From an uncultured Eubacteriales bacterium (GTDB lineage Bacteria > Bacillota > Clostridia > Oscillospirales > Oscillospiraceae): a DNA stretch of 25,543 nt. Location of the stretch: the NCBI GenBank assembly GCA_902496595.1, contig CABVBV010000013.1, positions 1-25,543 on the forward strand, written 5' to 3'. This document shows, in pieces, positions 1 through 7,454 of the stretch. The notes beneath the pieces are model-generated. The model searched no databases. It was not told the origin of the DNA and saw only the letters and a program-made list of their open reading frames with translations. A program made the position numbers and the translations under genes. Numbering within the stretch: position 1 is the stretch's first letter; every line of letters begins with the position of its first letter.

Positions 1-433
1 AGCACGGGCCTTCGTTGAGGTTTTTGCCGCACTCGGGACAGACGCCCTTGCAGTCTTCCCGGCAGAGGTACTTGGTGTCCATGTTGAGGATGTACACCGT
101 CTCGAGCAGGTCGTCCAGGTCGAGCCAATCTCCCTCCAGCTCAAAGGCCTCCGGGTCTTCGCTCTCTCCCATGGGCACCACCGGCGCCTCGAAATTCAGC
201 CGCTTTTCGGACTTGAACTGCGCCCCGCAGCGGTCGCACAGGCAGGTCATCTCCGCCTCTATCTCTCCCCTTGCGGTCAGCACCCCGGCAGTGTTCACAA
301 CTTCGCCCTCAGCTGTCGGCCCCCGGTCGTAGCTCAGTATCGACGGGCTGCCCAGCCGCTCGGTAGAAAGCTCCTGCTCAAAGCTCACCCGTCCCCCGGG
401 GACGTCTATTATCTCCCGAAGATCGAGCTTCAC
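1..433 (-). CDS. YceD/DUF177 family protein, 3' end outside the window
   Basis: The reading frame starts at a GTG (433-431) with GGAGGT six bases upstream and runs off the left edge after about 144 codons. The product begins VKLDLREIIDVPGG and carries a CxxC pair (TCLCDRCG, near residue 73) and a second Cys cluster near the edge (LCREDCKGVCPECGKNL). This layout is characteristic of DUF177/YceD, a small family linked to 23S rRNA accumulation and usually encoded just before rpmF (ribosomal protein L32). I therefore expect rpmF immediately left of the window; that is inference. The C-terminal Cys cluster suggests metal binding, as in many Clostridial members. It diverges from the pseudouridine synthase and has its own strong promoter. 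An upstream ATG at 461-463 is in a poorer position than the GTG. Confidence 0.9.
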   Translation of the reverse strand, partial: MKLDLREIIDVPGGRVSFEQELSTERLGSPSILSYDRGPTAEGEVVNTAGVLTARGEIEAEMTCLCDRCGAQFKSEKRLNFEAPVVPMGESEDPEAFELEGDWLDLDDLLETVYILNMDTKYLCREDCKGVCPECGKNLNEGPC

Positions 434-475
434 AGGCGCACCTCCACAAACAGCTAATTTCATAGCCGCTTTGGT

Positions 476-504
476 ATTATAAGCGAAACCCGCCGCCTTG
501 TCAA
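476..504 (-). promoter_or_regulatory. Sigma-A promoter of the DUF177 gene
   Basis: On the minus strand TTGACA (504-499) and TATAAT (481-476) are separated by exactly 17 bases, a full consensus match. Transcription should start near 469, leaving a short leader that holds the GGAGGT ribosome binding site before the GTG at 433. Confidence 0.9.
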
Positions 505-515
505 CAGAAATATCG

Positions 516-544
516 TTGACAAAAGGGGCTTCCTGGTCAATAAT
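516..544 (+). promoter_or_regulatory. Sigma-A promoter of the pseudouridine synthase gene
   Basis: TTGACA (516-521), a 17-base spacer and AATAAT (539-544). The expected start of transcription, about seven bases after the -10, is the A of the ATG at 551. The message would then begin at the start codon itself. The -35 boxes of this promoter and the opposing one form a 7-bp inverted repeat (TGTCAAC 499-505, GTTGACA 515-521). Confidence 0.7.
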
Positions 545-550
545 GTGCTC

Positions 551-1519
551 ATGAAAAAGTTGACGATTGGTAAAAATGACGCAGGGCAGCGGCTCGACCG
601 CTTCGTGGGCAAGGCGGTGCCGCTTCTGCCCGAATCCCTGCTGCAAAAATACATCAGGCTAAAGCGCATAAAGCTAAACGGCAAGGGCGCAAAGCGCGAT
701 ACCCGCGTAGCCGAGGGCGACGTGCTGAGCCTCTATATAAACGACGAGTTCTTTGAAAAGCCGCGTGAGGAGAACAGCTACCTCAAGGTAGGCACGCCGA
801 GGCTGGACATCGTGTATGAGGACGAAAACATCCTGCTCGTGGACAAGAAGCCGGGCGTCCTCTGCCACAGCGCGGGCCAGTGGGACTGGAACACGCTCAT
901 TGCCAATATCCAGGCCCGGGCCTATCAGAAGGGCGAGTGGCGGCCACGTGAGGAGAACGCCTTCGCCCCGGCGCTCTGCAACCGCATAGACCGCAACACC
1001 GGCGGAATAGTCATCGCGGCGAAGACCGCCGAGGCGCTCAGGGTCATGAACGAGAAGATAAAGGAGCGGGAGATAGAAAAATACTATCTCTGCGTCGTGC
1101 GCGGCAGGCCGAAGCCCGCCGAGGGTGCGCTGCGCGACTACATCTTCAAGGACGCGACCAAGAACCGGGTCTACGTCCGGCAAAAGCCCGAGCCGGGCGC
1201 GAAGGAGGCCGTGACGTATTACAAGACGCTGGGCAGCGCAAACGGGCTGTCGCTGGTCGAGTGCCGGCTGGGCACGGGCAGGACGCACCAGATAAGGGCG
1301 CAGATGGCCGCCGCGGGCACCCCCCTCCTCGGCGACGGCAAGTACGGCTCCGACAGGGAGAACAAAAAGCTGGGCGAGGACGGGCAGCTGCTCTACTCCT
1401 ACCGGCTGGAATTCGCCTTCAAAACAGACGCAGGGCCGTTAAATTATTTAAACGGCAGGAGCTTTTCCGTGGAAAAAGTGGACTTTGCGGAAAAATATTT
1501 CCCGGACATTCGATTTTGA
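551..1519 (+). CDS. RluA-family 23S rRNA pseudouridine synthase
   Basis: The protein (322 aa from ATG 551) has an N-terminal S4 RNA-binding domain (about residues 1-70, MKKLTIGKNDAGQRLDRF) followed by an RluC/RluD-type catalytic domain. The catalytic-Asp motif is CNRIDRNTGG (near residue 147), with the supporting motifs ILLVDKKPGVLCH and GTGRTHQIRAQM. Family members isomerise uridines to pseudouridine in 23S rRNA; the exact target cannot be read from the sequence. An in-frame GTG at 545 overlaps the probable -10 box, and the nearest purine-rich stretch (AAAAGGGG 521-528) is 16 bases from it, so I prefer ATG 551. That start has no Shine-Dalgarno sequence and coincides with the predicted transcription start. 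The gene stands alone; the pot operon has its own promoter directly after the stop codon. Confidence 0.92.
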   Translation: MKKLTIGKNDAGQRLDRFVGKAVPLLPESLLQKYIRLKRIKLNGKGAKRDTRVAEGDVLSLYINDEFFEKPREENSYLKVGTPRLDIVYEDENILLVDKKPGVLCHSAGQWDWNTLIANIQARAYQKGEWRPREENAFAPALCNRIDRNTGGIVIAAKTAEALRVMNEKIKEREIEKYYLCVVRGRPKPAEGALRDYIFKDATKNRVYVRQKPEPGAKEAVTYYKTLGSANGLSLVECRLGTGRTHQIRAQMAAAGTPLLGDGKYGSDRENKKLGEDGQLLYSYRLEFAFKTDAGPLNYLNGRSFSVEKVDFAEKYFPDIRF

Positions 1520-1548
1520 TTGACAATGTTCGAGAATGTATGTATTAT
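1520..1548 (+). promoter_or_regulatory. Sigma-A promoter of potABCD
   Basis: TTGACA (1520-1525), a 17-base spacer and TATTAT (1543-1548). It begins one base after the stop codon of the pseudouridine synthase gene. The transcript should start near 1555, giving a leader of about 115 nt before potA. Confidence 0.85.
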
Positions 1549-1565
1549 TCTCTTGTAACTGTCAG

Positions 1566-1667
1566 AGAGCCTCCTCTCAGGCGGCAGGGTTATTATGTGT
1601 TAAGAGCCGTAATCATCCGTGCTGTCTGAGAGGGGGCTTTTAAGTTTGCACGTGACTGAGGGGGAGG
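1566..1667 (+). promoter_or_regulatory. Structured leader of the pot operon, possible attenuator
   Basis: The arm 1566-1580 pairs at all 15 positions (two G-U) with 1626-1640. The helix continues inward with 1581-1586 against 1620-1625 and, with a bulge and a mismatch, up to a loop near 1597-1608. The 3' side ends GGGGGCTTTT, as in an intrinsic terminator. The same 5' arm can fold on itself (GAGAG 1565-1569 with CTCTC 1574-1578). It can also pair with the ribosome-binding region CTGAGGGGGAGG (1656-1667), which resembles the 3' arm. Mutually exclusive pairings of this kind are what attenuators use. I do not recognise a known riboswitch class. Pairings are by eye. Confidence 0.5.
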
Positions 1668-1670
1668 ATA

Positions 1671-2828
1671 ATGTCCAAGGAGCTTATTCGGCTTGTCAAT
1701 TGCCGGATGGATTTTGACGGCGAGACCGTCCTTGATTCGATCAACATCTATTTCAACAACAGTGAATTCCTCACACTGCTCGGCCCCTCGGGCTGCGGCA
1801 AAACGACCACGCTCCGTATCATCGGCGGCTTTCTGCAGCCGACGAGCGGCGACGTGTTGTTTGAAGGTGTGAGGATTAATGATGTCCCGCCGCACAAGCG
1901 CCGCGTCAACACGGTCTTCCAGAAATACGCGCTGTTCCCGCACCTGAACGTCTTTGAGAACGTGGCCTTCGGCCTGCGCATCGCGAAGCTGCCGCAGAAG
2001 GAGGTCGAGCAGCGGGTGACGGAGATGCTGGAGATCGTGTCGCTCAAGGGCTTTGAAAAGCGCAAGCCGGATCAGCTCTCCGGCGGCCAGCAGCAGCGCG
2101 TCGCCATTGCGAGGGCGCTCGTGAACCGGCCCGAGGTGCTGCTGCTCGACGAGCCTCTCGGCGCGCTTGACCTCCGTCTGCGCAAGGATATGCAGAACGA
2201 GTTGAAGCGCATCCAGCAGCAGCTGGGCATCACTTTTATATATGTAACGCACGACCAGGAGGAAGCCCTCGCCATGTCGGACACCGTAGTCGTCATGGAC
2301 AAGGGCCGCATCCAGCAGATAGGCACGCCCGAGGGCATCTACAACGAGCCCAAGAACGCCTTCGTCGCGGACTTCATCGGCGAGTCGAACATCCTCGACG
2401 GCATCATGCGTGCGGACTATGTGGTCGAGTTCTTCGGCCGCAAGTTCCGCTGCCTTGACCACGGCTTTGCGAAGGACGAGCCTGTGGACGTGGTCATAAG
2501 GCCCGAGGACGTGGACATCGTGCCGCCCGACTCCGGGCATCTTTGCGGCACGGTGACGAGCGTCACCTTCAAGGGCGTACACTACGACACCATCGTCGAT
2601 TTCAAGGGCTTCAAGTGGCTCATCCAGACCACCGACCTGCACAGGCCGGGAGAATATATAGGCATACGCCTGACGCCGAACGACATACACGTCATGAAAA
2701 AGAGCGAGTATTCCGGTATGTTCGGCGACTACAGCTCCTATTCTGCGGAGTATGACGAGATAAACGATCCCGACGCGGTCATCGGAGGGGAGGATGTCCC
2801 CCCGGAGGAGGCGCTCAATGAGAACTAA
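1671..2828 (+). CDS. potA: Spermidine/putrescine ABC transporter ATP-binding protein PotA
   Basis: A 385-aa ABC ATPase that energises polyamine import from the cytoplasmic face of the PotBC channel. Visible motifs are Walker A GPSGCGKT (38-45), Q-loop [13 protein letters not shown], signature LSGGQ (136-140), Walker B LLLDEP (157-162) followed by the D-loop GALD, and the switch histidine in YVTHDQ (H194). A C-terminal TOBE-type regulatory region follows (about residues 260-345; [11 protein letters not shown]), as expected for PotA/CysA-type ATPases. ATG 1671 has GGGGGAGG at 1660-1667. The last codons overlap the start of potB by 11 bases, indicating translational coupling. The first gene of a four-gene operon. 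The ligand preference (putrescine or spermidine) is inferred from the family only. Confidence 0.95.
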   Translation: MSKELIRLVNCRMDFDGETVLDSINIYFNNSEFLTLLGPSGCGKTTTLRIIGGFLQPTSGDVLFEGVRINDVPPHKRRVNTVFQKYALFPHLNVFENVAFGLRIAKLPQKEVEQRVTEMLEIVSLKGFEKRKPDQLSGGQQQRVAIARALVNRPEVLLLDEPLGALDLRLRKDMQNELKRIQQQLGITFIYVTHDQEEALAMSDTVVVMDKGRIQQIGTPEGIYNEPKNAFVADFIGESNILDGIMRADYVVEFFGRKFRCLDHGFAKDEPVDVVIRPEDVDIVPPDSGHLCGTVTSVTFKGVHYDTIVDFKGFKWLIQTTDLHRPGEYIGIRLTPNDIHVMKKSEYSGMFGDYSSYSAEYDEINDPDAVIGGEDVPPEEALNEN

Positions 2829-3630
2829 GTCTCTTGCCGCGCCCTACGTCGTGTGGATGGTCATCTTCACCGTCGTGCCGCTGGCCATGGTGGCCTACTT
2901 CGCGTTTACGACGAACACGGGCGAGTTCACCTTTGCGAACATGAGCCGGGCGGCGGAGTATCTGCCGGTGCTGCTGCGCTCGGTCTGGTACGCGCTCGCG
3001 TCCTGCGTCATCTGTCTCATCGTCGGCTATCCCGTGGCCTATGTGATAGCTCAGACGAAGGCCAGCACGCAGAGGGTGCTCTACCTGCTCGTGACCCTGC
3101 CCATGTGCATGAGCTTCCTGCTGCGGACGCTCGCCTGGGTCGCGCTCTTGCGTGACACGGGCATCATAAACAGCTTCCTCGCCAACTTCGGCCTCGGCCC
3201 GCTGCCGCTCATACGGAACGCGGGCAGCGTCATAGCGGGCATGGTCTACACCTACCTGCCCTACATGATAATGCCGCTCTACACCGTCATCTCCAAGCTC
3301 GACCCGCGTCTCATAGAGGCCGCGCAGGACTTAGGCTGCGACAGCAGGCAGGTCTTCCGCAGGGTGATCCTGCCTCTGTCCATGCCGGGCATAATCTCGG
3401 GCATCACGATGGTCTTCGTGCCCGCGGTCTCGACCTTCTACATCTCTCAGAAGCTCGGCGGCACGAACAACACCATGATAGGCGACGTCATCGAGCTGCA
3501 GTTCAAGGGCTCCATCAATCGTAATCTCGGCGCGGCGATGAGCCTCATCCTCATGGTGCTGGTCTTCATCAGCATCTGGCTCATGAACCGCTTCACCGGC
3601 GAGAACGACGAGGGGGTGGCCACGCTGTGA
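2818..3630 (+). CDS. potB: Polyamine ABC transporter permease PotB
   Basis: A 270-aa inner-membrane permease with about six hydrophobic segments. The cytoplasmic EAA loop that docks PotA is near residues 178-200 ([20 protein letters not shown]). I chose ATG 2818 because GGAGGAG (2804-2810) lies seven bases upstream. An in-frame ATG at 2794 would add eight residues but is poorly spaced from its purine-rich stretch. It overlaps potA by 11 bases and potC by 4, so the three subunits are probably translated in step. PotB and PotC form the heterodimeric channel. Confidence 0.95.
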   Translation: MRTKSLAAPYVVWMVIFTVVPLAMVAYFAFTTNTGEFTFANMSRAAEYLPVLLRSVWYALASCVICLIVGYPVAYVIAQTKASTQRVLYLLVTLPMCMSFLLRTLAWVALLRDTGIINSFLANFGLGPLPLIRNAGSVIAGMVYTYLPYMIMPLYTVISKLDPRLIEAAQDLGCDSRQVFRRVILPLSMPGIISGITMVFVPAVSTFYISQKLGGTNNTMIGDVIELQFKGSINRNLGAAMSLILMVLVFISIWLMNRFTGENDEGVATL

Positions 3631-4442
3631 AAAGGCTCGGACGCATCTGGACGGGCATCGTCTACCTCTTCCTCTACGCGCCGATGGTCATACTCTTCAT
3701 CGGCTCCTTCAACGACGGCAAGGATCTGAGCGAGTTTGAGGGTTTTACCCTTGACAACTACGTCAGTATGTTCAAGAACTCGCATCTGCTGGGTCTGCTG
3801 CTCAACAGCCTCATCCTGGCCGTGTGCGCGGCGGCGATCGCGACGGTGCTGGGCACGCTGGCGGCGCTCGGCATACAGGCCATGCGCGGGCGGCTCCGCA
3901 GGACGGTGATGACGCTCACGAACATCCCGCTCGTGAACCCTGAGATCGTGACGGGCGTCAGCCTTTCGCTGCTCTTCGTATTTGTAGGCCGCAAGATGCT
4001 GAGCACCGAGAATATACTGGGCTTCACCACGCTGCTCATAGCGCACGTGACCTTCTGCCTGCCGTATGTCATACTCTCCGTCATGCCCAAGCTGCGGCAG
4101 CTCGACCCCTCGCTCATGGACGCAGCTCAGGATCTGGGCTGCACGCCGCTGCAGGGCTTTTTCAAGGTCGTGCTGCCGGAGCTGCTGCCCGGCATAGTCT
4201 CGGGCGCCATCATGTCCTTCACGATGAGCCTGGACGACTTCGTCATAAGCTATTTCGCCTACGGGCCGAACTTTGCGACCCTGCCCGTGGAGATCTACAC
4301 CTACACGCGCAAGCAGGTGCCGCCGTCGCTCTACGCGATGTTCACCCTCATGTTCTTCCTTATCTTCGTCGTCATGGCCGCCATGAACATCATCGAGGCC
4401 AGGGACGAGAGGAAGCAGAATAAACGCATCAAAAACGTATGA
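3627..4442 (+). CDS. potC: Polyamine ABC transporter permease PotC
   Basis: A 271-aa permease, the partner of PotB. It starts at GTG 3627 inside the potB stop (GTGA overlap), with GAGGGGG upstream. The first membrane segment is IVYLFLYAPMVILFIGSF, and the EAA-type loop is near residues 166-190 (MDAAQDLGCTPLQGFFKVVLP). The SLDDFVISYF stretch near the C-terminus is typical of PotC. The C-terminal tail is basic (RDERKQNKRIKNV), consistent with a cytoplasmic end. Confidence 0.95.
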   Translation: MKRLGRIWTGIVYLFLYAPMVILFIGSFNDGKDLSEFEGFTLDNYVSMFKNSHLLGLLLNSLILAVCAAAIATVLGTLAALGIQAMRGRLRRTVMTLTNIPLVNPEIVTGVSLSLLFVFVGRKMLSTENILGFTTLLIAHVTFCLPYVILSVMPKLRQLDPSLMDAAQDLGCTPLQGFFKVVLPELLPGIVSGAIMSFTMSLDDFVISYFAYGPNFATLPVEIYTYTRKQVPPSLYAMFTLMFFLIFVVMAAMNIIEARDERKQNKRIKNV

Positions 4443-4462
4443 ATCGAAAGGGGACAAAACTG

Positions 4463-5542
4463 ATGAAAAAGAAGGTAATTTCCATTGCGCTTGTATTCGC
4501 CCTTGCGCTCTCAATAGCCGGCATGAGCGGCTGCGGGAGCAGCAAGGTCACTCTGAACGTGTACAACTGGGGCATGAATATCGCCGAGGGCGAAGACGGC
4601 TATATCCACGTCGTCGAGCTCTTCGAGGAGAAATACCCCGATATCGAGGTCAACTACACCACCTACGACACCAACGAAGCGCTGTACACGAGGCTCAAAA
4701 ACGGCGGCGTGAGCTACGACGTCATAATCCCCTCCGACTATATGATAGCGCGCATGATCGCCGAGGATATGCTGCTGCCGCTCGACTTCGAGAACATCCC
4801 GAACTATGAGCTGGTGGACGAGCAGTTCAAGAACCAGGCCTACGACCCGGAGAATATGTACTCCGTCCCCTACACCTGGGGCACGGTGGGCATCATCTAC
4901 AACACGAAGTACGTGGACGAGGCCGACGTGGGCGGCTGGGATCTCTTGTGGAACGAGAAATACGCAGACCGCATCATTATGGTGGGCAACGAGCGCGACG
5001 CGTTTGCCATAGCCGAGGCGAGGCTGGGCTACAGCTTCAACACCGAAGACCCGGATGAGCTCCAGGCCGCGGCCGACCTGCTCATGGAGCAGAAGCCGCT
5101 GGTGCAGCAGTATTCCATGGACAACATCTACGACTCCATGGACAACGAAGAGGCCTGGATAGGCGTGTACTACGCGGGCGACTGTATGCTGATGATGCAG
5201 GAGAACCCCGACCTCAACTTCTACCTGCCTGAGAGCGAGAGCTTCAACGTATTTATAGACGCGATGTGCATACCGTCCTGCGCGGAGCACAAGTACGAGG
5301 CGGAGCTGTTCATAAACTTCCTGTGCGAGCCGGAGATCTGCGGCGGCAACATGGACTACCTCGGCTACGGCGCCCCGGTGTCGGCGGCCAAGGACTACAT
5401 GGATCCCGAGATGGCCTCCAGCCCCGTGGCCTACCCCGACGCGGAGACACTCGCCCGTGGAGAGGCTTTCGGCGCCCTGAGCACGGAGGCGCAGCAGCTC
5501 ATGAGCAGCCTCTGGACTGACATCTACGGCGAAGCAAACTGA
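4463..5542 (+). CDS. potD: Polyamine-binding lipoprotein PotD
   Basis: A 359-aa substrate-binding protein that delivers polyamine to PotBC. It has a lipoprotein signal peptide (MKKKVISIALVFALALSIAG) with lipobox MSGC, so Cys24 should be lipidated and anchor it on the outer face of the membrane. The mature part shows PotD landmarks: VYNWG near residue 33, PYTWGTVGIIYN near 145, and an acidic YYAGDC segment near 243. ATG 4463 is preferred, with AAAGGGG (4447-4453) nine bases upstream; an in-frame ATG at 4439 lies inside the potC stop region and would spoil the signal peptide. It is the last gene of the operon and is followed by a very strong hairpin. Confidence 0.95.
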   Translation: MKKKVISIALVFALALSIAGMSGCGSSKVTLNVYNWGMNIAEGEDGYIHVVELFEEKYPDIEVNYTTYDTNEALYTRLKNGGVSYDVIIPSDYMIARMIAEDMLLPLDFENIPNYELVDEQFKNQAYDPENMYSVPYTWGTVGIIYNTKYVDEADVGGWDLLWNEKYADRIIMVGNERDAFAIAEARLGYSFNTEDPDELQAAADLLMEQKPLVQQYSMDNIYDSMDNEEAWIGVYYAGDCMLMMQENPDLNFYLPESESFNVFIDAMCIPSCAEHKYEAELFINFLCEPEICGGNMDYLGYGAPVSAAKDYMDPEMASSPVAYPDAETLARGEAFGALSTEAQQLMSSLWTDIYGEAN

Positions 5543-5548
5543 AATACC

Positions 5549-5596
5549 GACAAACAGATGCGCCGGAGCCGTTTGGCTCCGGCGCATCTGTTTGTC
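5549..5596 (+). terminator. Terminator hairpin of potABCD
   Basis: A perfect 22-bp stem (5549-5570 with 5575-5596) closed by a GTTT loop, six bases after the potD stop. The 3' arm ends CTGTTTGTC rather than in a clean T-run. A second hairpin (5596-5604 with 5609-5617, loop CCCG) follows directly. No convergent gene needs it, so it serves the pot operon. Confidence 0.85.
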
Positions 5597-5643
5597 CAAG
5601 AAGGCCCGCCTTCTTGGAAAAAGGGGATAGCGCTGCGCTCCGC
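5591..5643 (+). repeat. Post-terminator dispersed repeat, copy 1
   Basis: TTTGTCCAAGAAG (5591-5603) and the 24-base unit 5620-5643 (AAAGGGGATAGCGCTGCGCT, then CCGC) recur at 20413-20464 with one difference in each block and nearly the same spacing (29 against 28 bases). In both places the unit begins in the 3' arm of a terminator. No coding potential is evident. Confidence 0.65.
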
Positions 5644-5692
5644 AGGGCTTGGAAACTGGCCGGCGGCTCAGAGGCGATTTTTGATTTTTCCC

Positions 5693-5721
5693 TTGCTTCC
5701 GGGCACGACGTATTGTAAAAT
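5693..5721 (+). promoter_or_regulatory. Probable sigma-A promoter of yigZ
   Basis: TTGCTT (5693-5698), a 17-base spacer and TAAAAT (5716-5721). The predicted start near 5728 excludes the in-frame ATG at 5725 and supports the start at 5749. It may drive yigZ-dgt-dnaG-rpoD, as I see no convincing promoter in the short gaps downstream. Confidence 0.6.
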
Positions 5722-5748
5722 TGTATGATTTTGAAAAGAGGTGTCGGG

Positions 5749-6384
5749 ATGTCGGAGTTCATCGTACCAGCCGGATACGGCGAAGCGGAATATATTGACA
5801 AGAAGTCCAGATTCATCGGCCAGGTGCAGTACGCTGCCGATGAGTCCGAGGCCATGGCCTTTGTTGAGAGCGTACGCAGGAAGTACCCAGACGCCACACA
5901 CAATGTCTGGGCCTATGTCCTCAACTCCGGCGCCATGCGCTGGTCTGACGATGGTGAACCCGGCGGCACTTCCGGCCAGCCGACGCTGAACGTCTTCCGC
6001 TCCGCCGGCGTCGTCGACGTCTGCTGCGTTGTGACACGCTATTTCGGCGGCATACTGCTCGGCTCCGGCGGCCTCGTCAGGGCCTACTCCAAAGCTGCGG
6101 CTTCGGCGCTCGAGAACGCCGGGAAAGCCAGGATGGCAGAGTGGAACATCGTTGAAACGGCCTGCGGCTATCAGCAGTACGAGCGTGTCAGGAGGCTGCT
6201 CTCCGACCTCGGCGGCGCGGATATCGAGGCCTCCTTCGCCGCCGACGTCTCCATCTCGGCGCTTTTACCTCTCGAAGAGGCCGGGATCTTCGCCTCAAGG
6301 CTCGGCGACGTGACCGCAGGCAGCGCCAAATGCAAGGTCATTGGCAGCGTATTCAGACCTCAGAAAATTTTTTCGGAAAAATAG
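5749..6384 (+). CDS. yigZ: YigZ/IMPACT family protein (UPF0029)
   Basis: A 211-aa protein. The N-terminal UPF0029 (IMPACT) domain carries the family signatures DATHNVWAYVL (48-58), SDDGEPGGTSGQP (66-78) and TRYFGGILLGSGGLVRAY (96-113). A smaller C-terminal DUF1949-like ferredoxin-fold domain follows (about 135-200). The family is widespread in bacteria, and its biochemical role is not firmly settled; a link to translation or stress is suggested by eukaryotic IMPACT. ATG 5749 has GAGGTG five bases upstream. It sits 51 bases ahead of dgt and may be co-transcribed with it. Confidence 0.9.
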   Translation: MSEFIVPAGYGEAEYIDKKSRFIGQVQYAADESEAMAFVESVRRKYPDATHNVWAYVLNSGAMRWSDDGEPGGTSGQPTLNVFRSAGVVDVCCVVTRYFGGILLGSGGLVRAYSKAAASALENAGKARMAEWNIVETACGYQQYERVRRLLSDLGGADIEASFAADVSISALLPLEEAGIFASRLGDVTAGSAKCKVIGSVFRPQKIFSEK

Positions 6385-6435
6385 AGGATTTTTGAAGAAC
6401 ACGCCGTATATAGCTTTTGGAAAGGAGGTATGCGC

Positions 6436-7437
6436 ATGGAGAACCCACGCGAGTCCCGTCTTCGTCTGGAAGAATTGCTCGTTTCCCCGAGAGGCGTCCT
6501 CGCAAGGAACAGCTCCGGCAGGCCGAGGCCGGAACCGGAGTGCGAGGTGCGCACCTGCTTCCAGAGAGATATCGACCGGATAATCCACTGCAAGAGCTTT
6601 CGCAGGCTCAAGCACAAGACCCAGGTCTTCCTCCAACCGGAGGGCGACCATTACAGAACACGGCTGACGCACACGCTGGAAGTCGCGAGGATAGCCAGGA
6701 CTATCTCCAGAGCCCTCATGCTCAACGAAGACCTCACAGAAGCTATCGCGCTGGGGCACGACCTTGGCCACACCCCATTCGGCCACGCGGGTGAGCGCGC
6801 CCTCAATGAGATATTTCCGGGCGGCTTCCGGCACTATGAGCAGAGCCTCAGAGTAGTCGACAGGCTGGAAAAGGACGGCCGTGGCCTGAACCTCTGCAAC
6901 GAGACAAGAACAGGCATCCTCAACCACACCACCGGCGAGCCCAGGGGCAGCCTCGAGGCCGACGTGGTCAGGATGGCGGACAGGATCGCCTACATAAACC
7001 ACGACCTTGACGACGCCGAGCGGGCAGGTCTGCTCGCCCCGGGCGATGAGCCAAGAGTCGTGAGAGAACAGATCGGCACCAGAAACAGCGAGCGCATCAA
7101 CACCATCGTCATGGATGTTATACGCAGCAGCGAGACGGAACTCAGGATGTCGGAGCCGATGTCCGCCGCCGTCGAGGAATTTTCCGGCTTCATGTACGAG
7201 TACGTCTACAAAAACCCCGTAGCCAAGGGTGAGGAGGGCAAAGTCGGGAATATCCTTTACAGCATATGGGAATATTATGTCAACCAACCGCAGAAACTGC
7301 CGGAGGACTACCGCCTGATCGCGGCGGAGGACGGGCTTGAGCGGGCGGTAACGGACTATGTCTCGGGCATGACGGACAAGTATGTGATGGATGTGTACTC
7401 TGAGCTGTTCATCCCGAAATCCTGGCAGGTTCGCTGA
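6436..7437 (+). CDS. dgt: Deoxyguanosinetriphosphate triphosphohydrolase-like protein (dGTPase)
   Basis: A 333-aa HD-superfamily protein that hydrolyses dNTPs (classically dGTP to deoxyguanosine and triphosphate). The metal-binding set is visible: RLTH (H79), GHDLGHTPFGH (H108-D109) and MADRIAYINHD (D182). The upstream motif FRRLKHKTQVF is typical of the Dgt family. ATG 6436 lies seven bases from AAGGAGG (6422-6428); the in-frame ATG at 6430 is only one base from it. A 17-base gap separates it from dnaG, so dNTP-pool control and primase are probably co-expressed, as in other Clostridia. The exact nucleotide specificity cannot be read from the sequence. Confidence 0.93.
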   Translation: MENPRESRLRLEELLVSPRGVLARNSSGRPRPEPECEVRTCFQRDIDRIIHCKSFRRLKHKTQVFLQPEGDHYRTRLTHTLEVARIARTISRALMLNEDLTEAIALGHDLGHTPFGHAGERALNEIFPGGFRHYEQSLRVVDRLEKDGRGLNLCNETRTGILNHTTGEPRGSLEADVVRMADRIAYINHDLDDAERAGLLAPGDEPRVVREQIGTRNSERINTIVMDVIRSSETELRMSEPMSAAVEEFSGFMYEYVYKNPVAKGEEGKVGNILYSIWEYYVNQPQKLPEDYRLIAAEDGLERAVTDYVSGMTDKYVMDVYSELFIPKSWQVR

Positions 7438-7454
7438 ACTGGAGGCGGTGATTT

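Noticed and set aside
1620..1640. CTGAGA in the pot leader as a thiamine (TPP) riboswitch
   Set aside because: The other conserved TPP-aptamer blocks are not present, and the downstream genes are polyamine transport, not thiamine.
4511..5599. A 362-codon open frame antisense to potD, and similar long minus-strand frames at 1593-2690 and 3447-4514
   Set aside because: They mirror the codon bias of potA, potC and potD, lack ribosome binding sites and have low-complexity His/Arg/Val-rich translations.
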